Source: a virus. From it: a DNA stretch of 34,760 nucleotides. The stretch covers positions 1 through 34,760 of IMG/VR virus record IMGVR_UViG_3300030385_000697. One strand, 5' to 3'. Under the pieces are notes generated by a model that was not told where the DNA came from, searched no databases, and saw nothing but the letters and a program-made list of their open reading frames with translations. Within the stretch, counting starts at the first letter, position 1; every line of letters starts with the position of its first letter. Made by a program: the position numbers and the translations under genes. This document shows positions 1 to 5,719 of the stretch, piece by piece.

Positions 1-817
1 TAAAATATTTGTGTATTTCATTAAACATTTGTACCTGTGTTGCTTGTCTGTGCTCTTGTGTCTTGCAGTATATCCTATCAATAAATATTTTGCTATTATC
101 TAATTTTTTGCGTCTGTCTATCTCATGTGTTGGCTTGTCTATCCATACTAAAGCCCGTGCTACTATCTCATCATTTTGCGTTAAGATAGCAATTTTTAAT
201 GTATGTGTGTCGGGGTTTAAGTCGTTGTATATCTCAAAGTAATTCTTTGGCTTTCCTTGCATACATGAGGAATTTAATTCAGTAGAGGCTGCAAGATATA
301 AAGGCGTTTCAATATCAGGATATTTAACAGGCTTCTGTTCACTGCATGCGCTTCTGTTTCCTACTGTTGCGTCGGTGTGTTGTTGGTTGTATATTGTCGG
401 GATATGCTTGGCGTCTAATATGTGGAAAGTTTTGGGAAGTAAAGCGGCTGCCGCATGTGTTGCGTTTTTTACTATCATATTAAAATCTTCTAACTGCTCG
501 CAATTCAGATTTGTTTTATCAAAATAACTATTTGCAAATTTAGTAATAGAACAGGCGGCAAAATATTTATTTCTTTGCTCGGCTGTTGGGTGGTTTGTTA
601 TCTTAACTTTTGCATGTTTTGCCAAACTCTTTATTTTATCCTTTTTTATATAACTAACTTTTGAAGGATTAATAACGGCGTTTGCTATTGTCTTACTGCA
701 AACATCAAATTTATGATTTACTGCTATTCCTGCGTTTAATATATCAAGCAAAAGCGTTTTAATAATAGTTGTAAATTGTGTGTTTTCTTGATATTTTCTA
801 GTGTTTATATTTAACAT
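1..817 (-). CDS. Hypothetical phage protein, 3' end outside the window
   Basis: An open frame of 272 codons starts at ATG 817 and runs off the left edge without a stop, so the C-terminus is missing. I do not recognise a named family. Visible landmarks are SSCMQGKP at residues 183-190, then a beta-rich stretch with ARALVW (220-225) and FIDRIY (245-250). A similar order of motifs (SCM, RALVW, DRIY) occurs in phage proteins of unknown function that I can recall only loosely. Codon choice is richer in GCC, CCC and CCG than in the virion genes, which suggests a different history for this end. It is the last visible gene of the left operon, 26 nt after its neighbour. Confidence 0.75.
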   Translation of the reverse strand, partial: MLNINTRKYQENTQFTTIIKTLLLDILNAGIAVNHKFDVCSKTIANAVINPSKVSYIKKDKIKSLAKHAKVKITNHPTAEQRNKYFAACSITKFANSYFDKTNLNCEQLEDFNMIVKNATHAAAALLPKTFHILDAKHIPTIYNQQHTDATVGNRSACSEQKPVKYPDIETPLYLAASTELNSSCMQGKPKNYFEIYNDLNPDTHTLKIAILTQNDEIVARALVWIDKPTHEIDRRKKLDNSKIFIDRIYCKTQEHRQATQVQMFNEIHKYF

Positions 818-839
818 TTTTTTTAGTTTTTAAGGGTTT
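815..839 (-). repeat. Duplicated 25-nt translation leader, copy 1
   Basis: The 25 bases ending in the ATG of the gene at 817 are identical to those ending in the ATG of the gene at 1056. Read on the minus strand they contain CCCTTAAAAACTAAAAAAA followed by ATG. There is no Shine-Dalgarno sequence. A-rich leaders of this type are normal for Bacteroidota, but exact identity over 25 nt is not required for that. Confidence 0.7.
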
Positions 840-843
840 ATAT

Positions 844-1056
844 TTATTTTATTTTTTTATTTGGCTGTAGTCCTGTTCTTATATATTCGGCAAATTCATT
901 ATCTTTACAAGTATAAAGAATATTATCTATTCGGTTTATAATTGTATTTGCGGCGTCTTTGTCGCTTGTGTATTTCCTTAATAAATTTCTTATTTGACTA
1001 GCTACGGCAATACATAGGTTTCTGTCCGATACATAATAATAATTTTCTTCAATCAT
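844..1056 (-). CDS. Small hypothetical protein (70 aa)
   Basis: A 70-residue acidic-to-neutral, probably helical protein with two cysteines (near residues 15 and 50) and no motif I recognise. It sits between two small genes in the left operon and has the duplicated 25-nt leader directly before its ATG. No signal peptide or membrane segment is visible. The function is unknown. I accept it as real because of its spacing and because the leader is identical to that of the gene downstream. Confidence 0.65.
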   Translation of the reverse strand: MIEENYYYVSDRNLCIAVASQIRNLLRKYTSDKDAANTIINRIDNILYTCKDNEFAEYIRTGLQPNKKIK

Positions 1057-1078
1057 TTTTTTTAGTTTTTAAGGGTTT
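1054..1078 (-). repeat. Duplicated 25-nt translation leader, copy 2
   Basis: Exact copy of 815-839, ending in the ATG of the 844-1056 gene. It fills the whole space between that ATG and the stop codon of the preceding gene, so it probably acts at the translational rather than the promoter level. Confidence 0.7.
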
Positions 1079-1342
1079 TTATAGTGTTTTTAATAGTATA
1101 TCTATTAAAAGGATTAAAGCTAAGGAGAAACAAGAAAAAGCTACAATATCGCAAATTAAGTTATGTATTTTAACTGCTTTCTGTTTGCTTGGCTTAATTA
1201 CAACATAATAATCAATATTATTTTTTTGCTTAAATGTTTCAAGTTCTGCAAATGTTAAATTTAAAATTGTTTCGCTGTTGTATCTACTTACTTTATAATA
1301 TTTGCAATTTTTTAAAATTGTTTTGTTTAGTAATTTTTTCAT
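1079..1342 (-). CDS. Small membrane protein with C-terminal anchor (87 aa)
   Basis: Residues 1-60 are polar and lysine-rich. Residues about 63-84 form one strongly hydrophobic segment (VAFSCFSLALILLIDIL), so this looks like a tail-anchored inner-membrane protein facing the cytoplasm. No known domain was recognised. It follows the 1347-1544 gene by 4 nt and is clearly in the same operon. Together with the 35-residue membrane peptide at 1544-1651 it gives the left module two small membrane proteins, which would suit a host-takeover or exclusion role. That role is inference only. Confidence 0.65.
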   Translation of the reverse strand: MKKLLNKTILKNCKYYKVSRYNSETILNLTFAELETFKQKNNIDYYVVIKPSKQKAVKIHNLICDIVAFSCFSLALILLIDILLKTL

Positions 1343-1346
1343 AATT

Positions 1347-1544
1347 TTATTTATTATTTTTTGGATGATTAACTTCTAATTTTATGTTGTTGTTTTTATC
1401 GCTTAAAATAGAGAAAATGCTATGGAATAAATCGTAAAAACTATTACTTTGTTTTAATGGAATGCCGTTTTTTTCTAATGTATAAACTTGCTTTCCGTTT
1501 TCTTTTTTGTGGCTTCTTAATGTGTAATTGTTTTCAGTTTTCAT
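1347..1544 (-). CDS. Small hypothetical protein (65 aa)
   Basis: A 65-residue charged protein with a short central hydrophobic helix (FYDLFHSIFSIL, about residues 37-48) between basic ends. No family was recognised. Its ATG overlaps the stop codon of the upstream 35-codon gene as TAATG (1542-1546), a coupling arrangement seen at several other junctions in this window. That supports both genes being translated. Confidence 0.6.
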   Translation of the reverse strand: MKTENNYTLRSHKKENGKQVYTLEKNGIPLKQSNSFYDLFHSIFSILSDKNNNIKLEVNHPKNNK

Positions 1545-1651
1545 TATATTAGGTTTTTAATGATTAAGTAAAAAAATACAGGAGAAACTAAATAAAAGAT
1601 ATTAAAAGCTTTTTCTGTTGTTGTTAGTTTGGTTGTTGTTTTTGTTTTCAT
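1544..1651 (-). CDS. 35-residue single-span membrane peptide
   Basis: ATG at 1651, TAA at 1546-1544, 35 residues. The N-terminus is Lys/Thr-rich (MKTKTTTKLTTTEK) and is followed by one hydrophobic span (about residues 16-31, with FYLVSPVFFYLII) and a short polar end. It starts 2 nt after the stop of the 1654-1878 gene, and its own stop overlaps the next ATG, so it fits the operon without slack. Function unknown. The topology is what would be expected of a small membrane modulator. Confidence 0.6.
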   Translation of the reverse strand: MKTKTTTKLTTTEKAFNIFYLVSPVFFYLIIKNLI

Positions 1652-1653
1652 AA

Positions 1654-1878
1654 TTAAAATTGGTTTTGTAATTCGTTAAGGCGTTTCGCTTCTGAAAGTA
1701 GTTCTTTCAGTTCTCTTTTGTACTGACTATTTAGAAAAAAATCTATAGTCATAAATGTTCTATACTCATCTGAGTACATTTTGTAAATGTCTGTTTCCAT
1801 TAAAAAGAAACTAGCTTCTTTTAATTCTCTTTTAATGTCGTTTTTCAGTTCTGTGTTTTCGTTAAAATTTTGGTTCAT
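1654..1878 (-). CDS. Small helical hypothetical protein (74 aa)
   Basis: First gene of the left operon, 74 residues, predicted almost entirely alpha-helical with heptad-like leucines in its last third (YKRELKELLSEAKRLNEL). No known domain, signal peptide or membrane segment is visible. It is separated by 494 bp from the next gene upstream and lies just downstream of a -7-like element (1905-1912), so it is likely to be transcribed from the regulatory region at 1879-2372. Confidence 0.65.
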   Translation of the reverse strand: MNQNFNENTELKNDIKRELKEASFFLMETDIYKMYSDEYRTFMTIDFFLNSQYKRELKELLSEAKRLNELQNQF

Positions 1879-1904
1879 TTTTTTAAGTTTAAATTAATAA
1901 TAGG

Positions 1905-1912
1905 CAAATATA
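1905..1912 (-). promoter_or_regulatory. Possible -7 element (TATATTTG)
   Basis: On the minus strand this matches TAnnTTTG and lies 27 nt before the ATG at 1878. No TTTG is present 19-21 nt upstream, so the promoter would be weak or activator-dependent. Confidence 0.35.
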
Positions 1913-1954
1913 ACAGCTAATTTTTTTAATATCCTAATTAATTTACAAAGAATA

Positions 1955-1970
1955 TAAATAATTTGGTAGT
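1955..1970 (+). promoter_or_regulatory. 16-bp copy of the early-promoter operator half
   Basis: The plus strand reads TAAATAATTTGGTAGT. Its reverse complement, ACTACCAAATTATTTA, occurs exactly at 6939-6954 over the -33 element of the promoter at 6916-6947. Here no matching -7 element follows, so it looks like a protein-binding site rather than a promoter. Confidence 0.5.
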
Positions 1971-1985
1971 TTATAATGATTCTAA
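1971..1985. promoter_or_regulatory. Fur/PerR-like box, copy A
   Basis: TTATAATGATTCTAA differs at one position from the PerR-type consensus TTATAATNATTATAA. It is embedded in a 24-nt sequence (1970-1993) repeated at 2067-2090 with 22 of 24 identical positions. It lies about 90 bp before the left operon. Confidence 0.45.
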
Positions 1986-2067
1986 ATAAGGAATAATTTT
2001 TATATATTGAAGCGCGTCTACAAAAATAAATTGTAAAAAACAAATAAATAATTGTTTATTTTTTAAT

Positions 2068-2082
2068 TTATAATCGTTCTAA
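2068..2082. promoter_or_regulatory. Fur/PerR-like box, copy B
   Basis: TTATAATCGTTCTAA, two mismatches to the same consensus. It lies 97 bp from copy A and shares the flanking AATAAGGAA. Confidence 0.4.
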
Positions 2083-2123
2083 ATAAGGAAATCGTATAAT
2101 AAATATTATGTTAAATAGAAAAA

Positions 2124-2141
2124 TACTATGCATGCATAGTA
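2124..2141. promoter_or_regulatory. Perfect 18-bp palindrome
   Basis: TACTATGCATGCATAGTA equals its own reverse complement. It has no loop, so it is better explained as a dimeric protein-binding site than as an RNA hairpin. It lies midway between the Fur-like boxes and the ACAGTTTCA repeats. Confidence 0.55.
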
Positions 2142-2175
2142 AATCTCAGAAAATCTCCCTTAATGTAAGCCACTA

Positions 2176-2328
2176 ACAGTTTCAGGGCTATAAGGGTAGG
2201 ACAGTTTCAACGGTAAAACAGTTTCAGGAATTTTTTGTTGGGGAAGAAGAAAATATTTTTTTTATTTTTTTATATAAGGGCAAGACAGTTTCAACATCTT
2301 TTTTATATATAAGGTCAAGACAGTTTCA
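2176..2328. repeat. Five ACAGTTTCA repeats, iteron-like
   Basis: Copies start at 2176, 2201, 2218, 2285 and 2320. Those at 2201, 2285 and 2320 are preceded by TATAAGG and a purine-rich linker, giving a longer unit of about 22 nt. The spacing is irregular (17 to 67 nt). This would suit an initiator or repressor binding array. The small HTH gene directly to the right (2373-2576) is one possible partner. Confidence 0.55.
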
Positions 2329-2372
2329 ATCTATCCAGGCCATATTACAATTAAACTATCCTTCATTAGACT

Positions 2373-2576
2373 TTAATCTTTAGTGTAGGTTTTGTATGTA
2401 AGTATTTGATTTATAATTGGTTGACTAACTTCACACACTTCAGCTAATTGGTCTTGTGTATATTTTCCTGTCTTATATAATTCTCTTATACCCTGAGCTT
2501 GTTCGTATGTAAATTTTCTTTTTGCATATCCTCCTCCTCTCCTATCTTTTCTATCCTCTCTCTTAATCTTACCCAT
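2373..2576 (-). CDS. Small helix-turn-helix protein (67 aa)
   Basis: Start chosen at ATG 2576. A longer frame from a GTG at 2639 would overlap the upstream gene deeply. The first 20 residues are very basic (KREDRKDRRGGGYAKRK). They are followed by a clear helix-turn-helix: residues about 22-60, with YEQAQGIRELYKTGKYTQ leading into QLAEVCEVSQPIINQIL. This resembles the DNA-binding module common in phage regulators and at the ends of homing endonucleases. Its ATG overlaps the previous stop by 8 nt (ATGGGTAA). Being next to the repeat-rich region, it may bind there. That last point is inference. Confidence 0.7.
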   Translation of the reverse strand: MGKIKREDRKDRRGGGYAKRKFTYEQAQGIRELYKTGKYTQDQLAEVCEVSQPIINQILTYKTYTKD

Positions 2577-2775
2577 GTTTCTTTTTCTTATCTTTAATCT
2601 TATCTTTAATCTTGTTTCTTTCAATCTTATAACAGACACTACATAAACCTATGAGTTCTGTTGTTATGGGGTCGCATTCTTCAGGATGTTTAGATGTTAA
2701 TTTAGCTCCTAAATAACTTTTATCCTTAAACAACTCAAATTCTTTCTCACATATACTACAAACAATCTCCATCAT
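2569..2775 (-). CDS. Small zinc-ribbon protein (68 aa)
   Basis: Two CxxC pairs (CSIC at residues 6-9 and CSVC at about 45-48) frame a short spacer, which predicts a single zinc ribbon. The C-terminus is a lysine-rich tail. Such proteins in phages often bind nucleic acid or RNA polymerase, but nothing here decides this. Two ATG codons occur in tandem at the start. It lies downstream of the G-rich tract at 2819-2856 and overlaps the HTH gene by 8 nt. Confidence 0.65.
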   Translation of the reverse strand: MMEIVCSICEKEFELFKDKSYLGAKLTSKHPEECDPITTELIGLCSVCYKIERNKIKDKIKDKKKKHG

Positions 2776-2818
2776 AATTTTTTTGTTTTAAAATTTATGA
2801 CTTTGAAAAAAGGATGTA

Positions 2819-2856
2819 CCCCCTCCCCCCTATACCCCCCTCTATAGCTTCCCCCC
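2819..2856 (-). other. Potential G-quadruplex sequence
   Basis: Read on the minus strand there are four G tracts of 6, 6, 6 and 5 bases, separated by loops of 10, 4 and 1 nt. The first tract lies inside the last codons of the VRR-NUC gene and the rest lie in the gap before the zinc-ribbon gene. On this strand it would also form in the mRNA. Confidence 0.55.
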
Positions 2857-3279
2857 ATCATACTCCCTATACATATAATCATCAATAACTTCTTTACACT
2901 CATCAAATCCTTTACACACTTTGGCTGTATATCCAACTTTGTTTAGATATTCAATCCATTCGTGTTGATGTTTTGAGGCGTAAGATTTTCTATCTTTCTT
3001 TATTTCTAAAAAAAGACCACATGATTTTCTAGTAGGGTAGCATATTTGAAGGTCTGGGAATCCCTTTACATAACCGCTGGCTTTCGCTTTTACGGCTTGG
3101 GTATATGATGTTCTAATACCTCCTAAGCTAGCACAGAATTTAGCTAGGGGATATTGTAATTGTAGATATTTAACTACTGACTTTTGGAGTTCGTACTCGC
3201 TTGCCTTTTTTAATAATCCGTTTTTTGTTGTTTCGTTGAGGCTCGGATTTATCTTTAACTTTTTCTTTTTCTTTTTCAT
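2842..3279 (-). CDS. VRR-NUC family nuclease
   Basis: A 145-residue protein with the compact VRR-NUC fold of the PD-(D/E)XK superfamily. Visible signature: SEYELQ (residues 27-32), GFPDL with the catalytic Asp at 76, FLEIK with Glu92 and Lys94, then KHQHEWIEYLNKVGY (103-117). Phage members are thought to act as structure-specific or Holliday-junction-type nucleases during replication and recombination. The lysine-rich N-terminus (six Lys in a row) overlaps the preceding membrane-protein gene by 110 nt in another frame. The length is normal for a stand-alone VRR-NUC. Confidence 0.85.
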   Translation of the reverse strand: MKKKKKKLKINPSLNETTKNGLLKKASEYELQKSVVKYLQLQYPLAKFCASLGGIRTSYTQAVKAKASGYVKGFPDLQICYPTRKSCGLFLEIKKDRKSYASKHQHEWIEYLNKVGYTAKVCKGFDECKEVIDDYMYREYDGGKL

Positions 3280-3433
3280 CTTTTGTTACTTTCTGTATAG
3301 TATCAACAAGTGTAAAAAGATTTTTGTCTGTATTATGCATAATCTTTATTTTCTTGTTAACCTGATAATATCTTATATCAACTCCAATGAGCCATAAGAT
3401 AATAACTGCTAATGTAATGTAAATTGTTGTCAT
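3170..3433 (-). CDS. Small membrane protein with basic tail (87 aa)
   Basis: Residues 3-19 form a hydrophobic N-terminal anchor (ITLAVIILWLIGV). The remainder is strongly basic and glutamate-rich and probably cytoplasmic. No known family. Its last 36 codons overlap the VRR-NUC frame, so that stretch codes for two Lys-rich sequences. It starts 4 nt after the stop of the 41-residue gene upstream. I think the gene is real because of that spacing and the clear membrane segment, but the overlap is unusual. Confidence 0.55.
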   Translation of the reverse strand: MTTIYITLAVIILWLIGVDIRYYQVNKKIKIMHNTDKNLFTLVDTIQKVTKDEKEKEKVKDKSEPQRNNKKRIIKKGKRVRTPKVSS

Positions 3434-3437
3434 GGTT

Positions 3438-3563
3438 TTACTTTTGGTTAATTTTTTCTAATTCAAGTTCTAAATGTTCTATTGATTTTTTTATACAATT
3501 AAGATGATGGGTTATTTGTGTGTATGTTATAGTATTGTTTTTTAATGGATAGGTACTGCTCAT
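3438..3563 (-). CDS. 41-residue hypothetical protein
   Basis: ATG at 3563, TAA at 3440-3438. The protein has a short polar N-terminus and a C-terminal amphipathic helix (IKKSIEHLELELEKINQK). No family was recognised. It fits exactly between its neighbours, with 4 nt to the next ATG. Confidence 0.5.
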   Translation of the reverse strand: MSSTYPLKNNTITYTQITHHLNCIKKSIEHLELELEKINQK

Positions 3564-3591
3564 ATTCCTATCATAATCATAGTAATATTTA

Positions 3592-3774
3592 CTATACTCT
3601 TTCTTTTTCATCTAAATAATTAATGAGTTGTTGTGGTGTATATATAGATAACTGATTAGTGTAGTCTTTATATATCATTGTAAATTCTGGTATAATTTCA
3701 TCAAAAGTCCAGAAAGACCTAACTCCATTTTCAATTTGTTGCCTTAATACTCTTTTTATATTATTGTATTTCAT
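3592..3774 (-). CDS. Small hypothetical protein (60 aa)
   Basis: A 60-residue protein, mostly helical, with aromatic residues concentrated at 21-40 (FWTF, IYKDY). No motif recognised. A -7-like TATATTTG lies only 5 nt before its ATG, so it may open its own transcript with almost no leader. Otherwise it continues the chain of small early genes. Confidence 0.55.
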   Translation of the reverse strand: MKYNNIKRVLRQQIENGVRSFWTFDEIIPEFTMIYKDYTNQLSIYTPQQLINYLDEKERV

Positions 3775-3778
3775 ACGG

Positions 3779-3786
3779 CAAATATA
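3779..3786 (-). promoter_or_regulatory. Possible -7 element (TATATTTG)
   Basis: Minus-strand match to TAnnTTTG, 5 nt before the ATG at 3774. The expected -33 TTTG is not present at the usual distance. Confidence 0.3.
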
Positions 3787-3805
3787 TAAATAATTATTTA
3801 ACTAA

Positions 3806-4015
3806 TCATTTTTTTCTTTTATTAAATAGATTGTTGTAAAAATTTTTTAATATTCCTATTTCTTTTGTTGGGGGTGGTTCTCCAAATACTTGTCTTATCC
3901 ATTCCTGACCGCTATCTCTATTTTTCTTTATATTTCTATCTATTGATTTTTCTATTTGAGTTGATACATACAGACCACTCACAAATCCTACTCCGAACAT
4001 TATTATTGCTATCAT
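3806..4015 (-). CDS. Small membrane protein (69 aa)
   Basis: An N-terminal hydrophobic segment (residues 1-17, with glycine-rich GVGFVSGLYV) is followed by a basic soluble part, giving one N-terminal anchor and a cytoplasmic tail. No known family. Its ATG overlaps the stop of the preceding gene as ATGA (4012-4015), so translation is probably coupled. Confidence 0.6.
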   Translation of the reverse strand: MIAIIMFGVGFVSGLYVSTQIEKSIDRNIKKNRDSGQEWIRQVFGEPPPTKEIGILKNFYNNLFNKRKK

Positions 4016-4224
4016 AAGTCTAATTTTAATTGTCTATTTTTTATCATTATTTCTTTCCAGAGTTGATTAATTTCTTCTCCCGAAAGTTCTGTTGTTATCG
4101 CACTATGTAATTTACATTGTAGATTAGTGTCTGATGTCATTACTTCAGCCATAATCCTAGCCTTCCCTATTGGGTTGCATGCAAATTCTTCTATTTCTTT
4201 TTTAGGCATGTCTAACAGTTTCAT
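4012..4224 (-). CDS. Small hypothetical protein (70 aa)
   Basis: A 70-residue helical protein with two cysteines and no recognised motif. It overlaps by 4 nt with both the upstream gene (4221-4224) and the downstream gene (4012-4015). Such ATGA junctions in series are good evidence that these short frames are expressed together. The function is not deducible from sequence. Confidence 0.6.
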   Translation of the reverse strand: MKLLDMPKKEIEEFACNPIGKARIMAEVMTSDTNLQCKLHSAITTELSGEEINQLWKEIMIKNRQLKLDL

Positions 4225-4412
4225 TTGTTTGTTAATTTATTATATTCTTTTACTACCTCAGTCCATATCTCATGTCCTTCATAAACTTTAGAAACTCTTA
4301 TATAAAATATAGATAAGAATCTTTTATATATAGCTGACTTATCTTTATCACTCAATATAGTATATCTCTTATGGTCGGGTATAGTCCTTAATGTTATATG
4401 TATTGGAGTCAT
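4221..4412 (-). CDS. Small hypothetical protein (63 aa)
   Basis: A 63-residue basic protein with no recognised domain. The ATG at 4412 shares one base with the TAA of the preceding gene (TAATG), and its stop overlaps the next start. It lies downstream of replication genes and is probably an accessory early protein. Confidence 0.55.
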   Translation of the reverse strand: MTPIHITLRTIPDHKRYTILSDKDKSAIYKRFLSIFYIRVSKVYEGHEIWTEVVKEYNKLTNK

Positions 4413-4789
4413 TATTTTAGTTTTTTAATTTCCTTATTCATAATCTTTAGTCCTGTTCCTTTCCTGCTTCTATATACTAATCTCTTATCTCTATGCTCAG
4501 GTTCTTTACTTTCCTCATTCCATATTAATTGTCTATGAGCTCTTATCCATTTATAATAATTTTGCACATTAAGAACGAAGCTATCTGTACTTCTAACTCC
4601 CTGTCTAAAAGCCTGAGCTATATCCTCAAACTCTAGATTCTTAAAATCTTCTTTAACATCATAAGCTAAAGACTTAGCGAGTATAACGATATGTTTCTCA
4701 TCCTTAACCTGTCCTAATTCAACTAAAGTTCTACTGATTAAGTCAACGCACATTAATTCTAATTCTTTTATATCTATGTCTTTTATCAT
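4412..4789 (-). CDS. Hypothetical early protein, possibly replication-associated
   Basis: 125 residues, helical. The central part, with DIAQAFRQGVR (about residues 56-66) followed by FVLNVQNYYKWIRAHRQ, resembles segments I associate with helicase-loader-like or accessory replication proteins of Bacteroidota phages: a pattern of AF..GVR, then LNV..YY.WI. That recollection is weak, and no catalytic motif is visible. It is translationally coupled to the gene on each side and lies two genes after the replisome organiser, which supports a replication role. Confidence 0.55.
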   Translation of the reverse strand: MIKDIDIKELELMCVDLISRTLVELGQVKDEKHIVILAKSLAYDVKEDFKNLEFEDIAQAFRQGVRSTDSFVLNVQNYYKWIRAHRQLIWNEESKEPEHRDKRLVYRSRKGTGLKIMNKEIKKLK

Positions 4790-5046
4790 TTTATTTGGTC
4801 TTTTCTTATTATTAATTTATCTGTAAACTTACCTTCTTCATCTTCTAAGATTAACATATTAAGATTATCTACACTCATAGAGATATGGTCTCCAACAACT
4901 AATCTAATCTCATATCTTTCAAAGTATCTTCCATTCTCAGGATGCACACTATACCTATCTCCACATAAAGACAATACATAAGCGTCTAAAGATTTATCTG
5001 TTAGTTGATTTAATTCCATTTGAGTCATTCTACTTCTATGTTTCAT
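4786..5046 (-). CDS. Small hypothetical protein (86 aa)
   Basis: I place the start at ATG 5046, where the stop of the replisome-organiser gene and the start codon overlap as TAATG, rather than at the TTG 36 nt upstream. The protein is predicted alpha/beta with an acidic C-terminal half that ends in a short basic stretch. No family recognised. The same TAATG junction occurs at 1542-1546 and 4410-4414, which supports the choice of start. Confidence 0.65.
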   Translation of the reverse strand: MKHRSRMTQMELNQLTDKSLDAYVLSLCGDRYSVHPENGRYFERYEIRLVVGDHISMSVDNLNMLILEDEEGKFTDKLIIRKDQIK

Positions 5047-5717
5047 TAACTGTTCTCTACTATATCTCTGGCTTTTTGCCAACTACTTATCTGTTTATCT
5101 ACCTTACCTACCTTAACCATTTCTATTTTAGTTTTGTTACGCTCCCAATTCCTAACGGCAGCCTTCCAATCTTTCATTTTATTCTTACCTACCATCCATC
5201 CCTTACTTTCATAAAAATCAAAGAAGGCTTCTCCAAACTGACCTTCCTTATAAAACTCATCACTATTATTTCTCTCTAAATAGTAAGTATTAATATCTTC
5301 AACTGAAGGCTTAATAAATCCTGTCCTTTTCTTTAAGATTGGCTTAGACACTTCCCCTGTATCTAGGGGACTTATCCCTTTAATGTTATACAAATCATAT
5401 TTATCTAACATCTTAATAACAGATGCGTGTGGTCTAGAATTTTCATTCAATACTCCATACTGAAAGTCAATGAATTTAGGTATAAATATCTTTTCATTAC
5501 TATCAAACCACACAACATCCTTACCAAGAACTTCAACAGCCTCATCATGGTTTATAGGTTCTCCTATTCTGATTCCAGCAACTTCTAAATCAACATCCCA
5601 TATACCAGCAGCACTACAATCATCTAAGACATATAGCCAGAATAATCTTTGTTTAGGATTTAGTTGTTTGAACCATCCTTTTTTCCATTTGTCTGTGTCT
5701 GTAAATCTCTTTGCCAT
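5046..5717 (-). CDS. Phage replisome organiser / helicase-loader-like protein
   Basis: 223 residues. The N-terminal part (1-110, with WKKGWFKQLNPKQRLFWLYV) looks like the winged-helix origin-binding domain of phage replication proteins. The C-terminal part carries the pattern FFDFYESKGWMVGKNKMKDW, continuing into KAAVRNWERN (residues 166-195), which is characteristic of DnaD/replisome-organiser proteins. In relatives, the N domain binds the origin and the C domain recruits the host helicase. Gene context agrees, since nucleases, SSB-like and DnaA-like proteins lie in the same block. The start at 5717 lies 2 nt after the peptidase stop. Confidence 0.8.
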   Translation of the reverse strand: MAKRFTDTDKWKKGWFKQLNPKQRLFWLYVLDDCSAAGIWDVDLEVAGIRIGEPINHDEAVEVLGKDVVWFDSNEKIFIPKFIDFQYGVLNENSRPHASVIKMLDKYDLYNIKGISPLDTGEVSKPILKKRTGFIKPSVEDINTYYLERNNSDEFYKEGQFGEAFFDFYESKGWMVGKNKMKDWKAAVRNWERNKTKIEMVKVGKVDKQISSWQKARDIVENS

Positions 5718-5719
5718 AA

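Larger units (their letters stand above)
1879..2372. other. 494-bp signal-rich intergenic region, candidate origin or control region
   Basis: The longest gene-free stretch in the window. It contains five copies of ACAGTTTCA (2176-2328), a perfect 18-bp palindrome (2124-2141), two Fur/PerR-like boxes (1971-1985, 2068-2082), a 16-bp sequence shared with the promoter at 6916-6947, and a -7-like element (1905-1912). No open frame of note exists on either strand. Repeats of this kind in an AT-rich gap next to a replication module are typical of phage origins, but a regulatory switch is equally possible. Confidence 0.6.

Noticed and set aside
9-242. Plus-strand open frame of 77 codons
   Set aside because: It lies opposite the long minus-strand frame 1-817, has a Cys/Leu/Ser composition typical of antisense shadows, and no neighbour shares its strand.
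2021-2028. CAAAAATA as a third late promoter
   Set aside because: The -7 octamer matches, but the 16-mer expected 21 nt beyond it is absent.
2124-2328. CRISPR array
   Set aside because: The repeats are only 9 nt, unevenly spaced, without uniform spacers, and no cas genes are present.
2373-2639. Longer GTG-started version of the small HTH protein
   Set aside because: It would overlap the zinc-ribbon gene by 71 nt and adds only a Lys/Arg/Ile stretch. ATG at 2576 with an 8-nt overlap is better.
3170-3279. Frameshift fusion of the membrane protein with VRR-NUC
   Set aside because: VRR-NUC lies in the +1 frame, and the A-rich run offers -1-type slip sites only. Separate starts explain the layout better.
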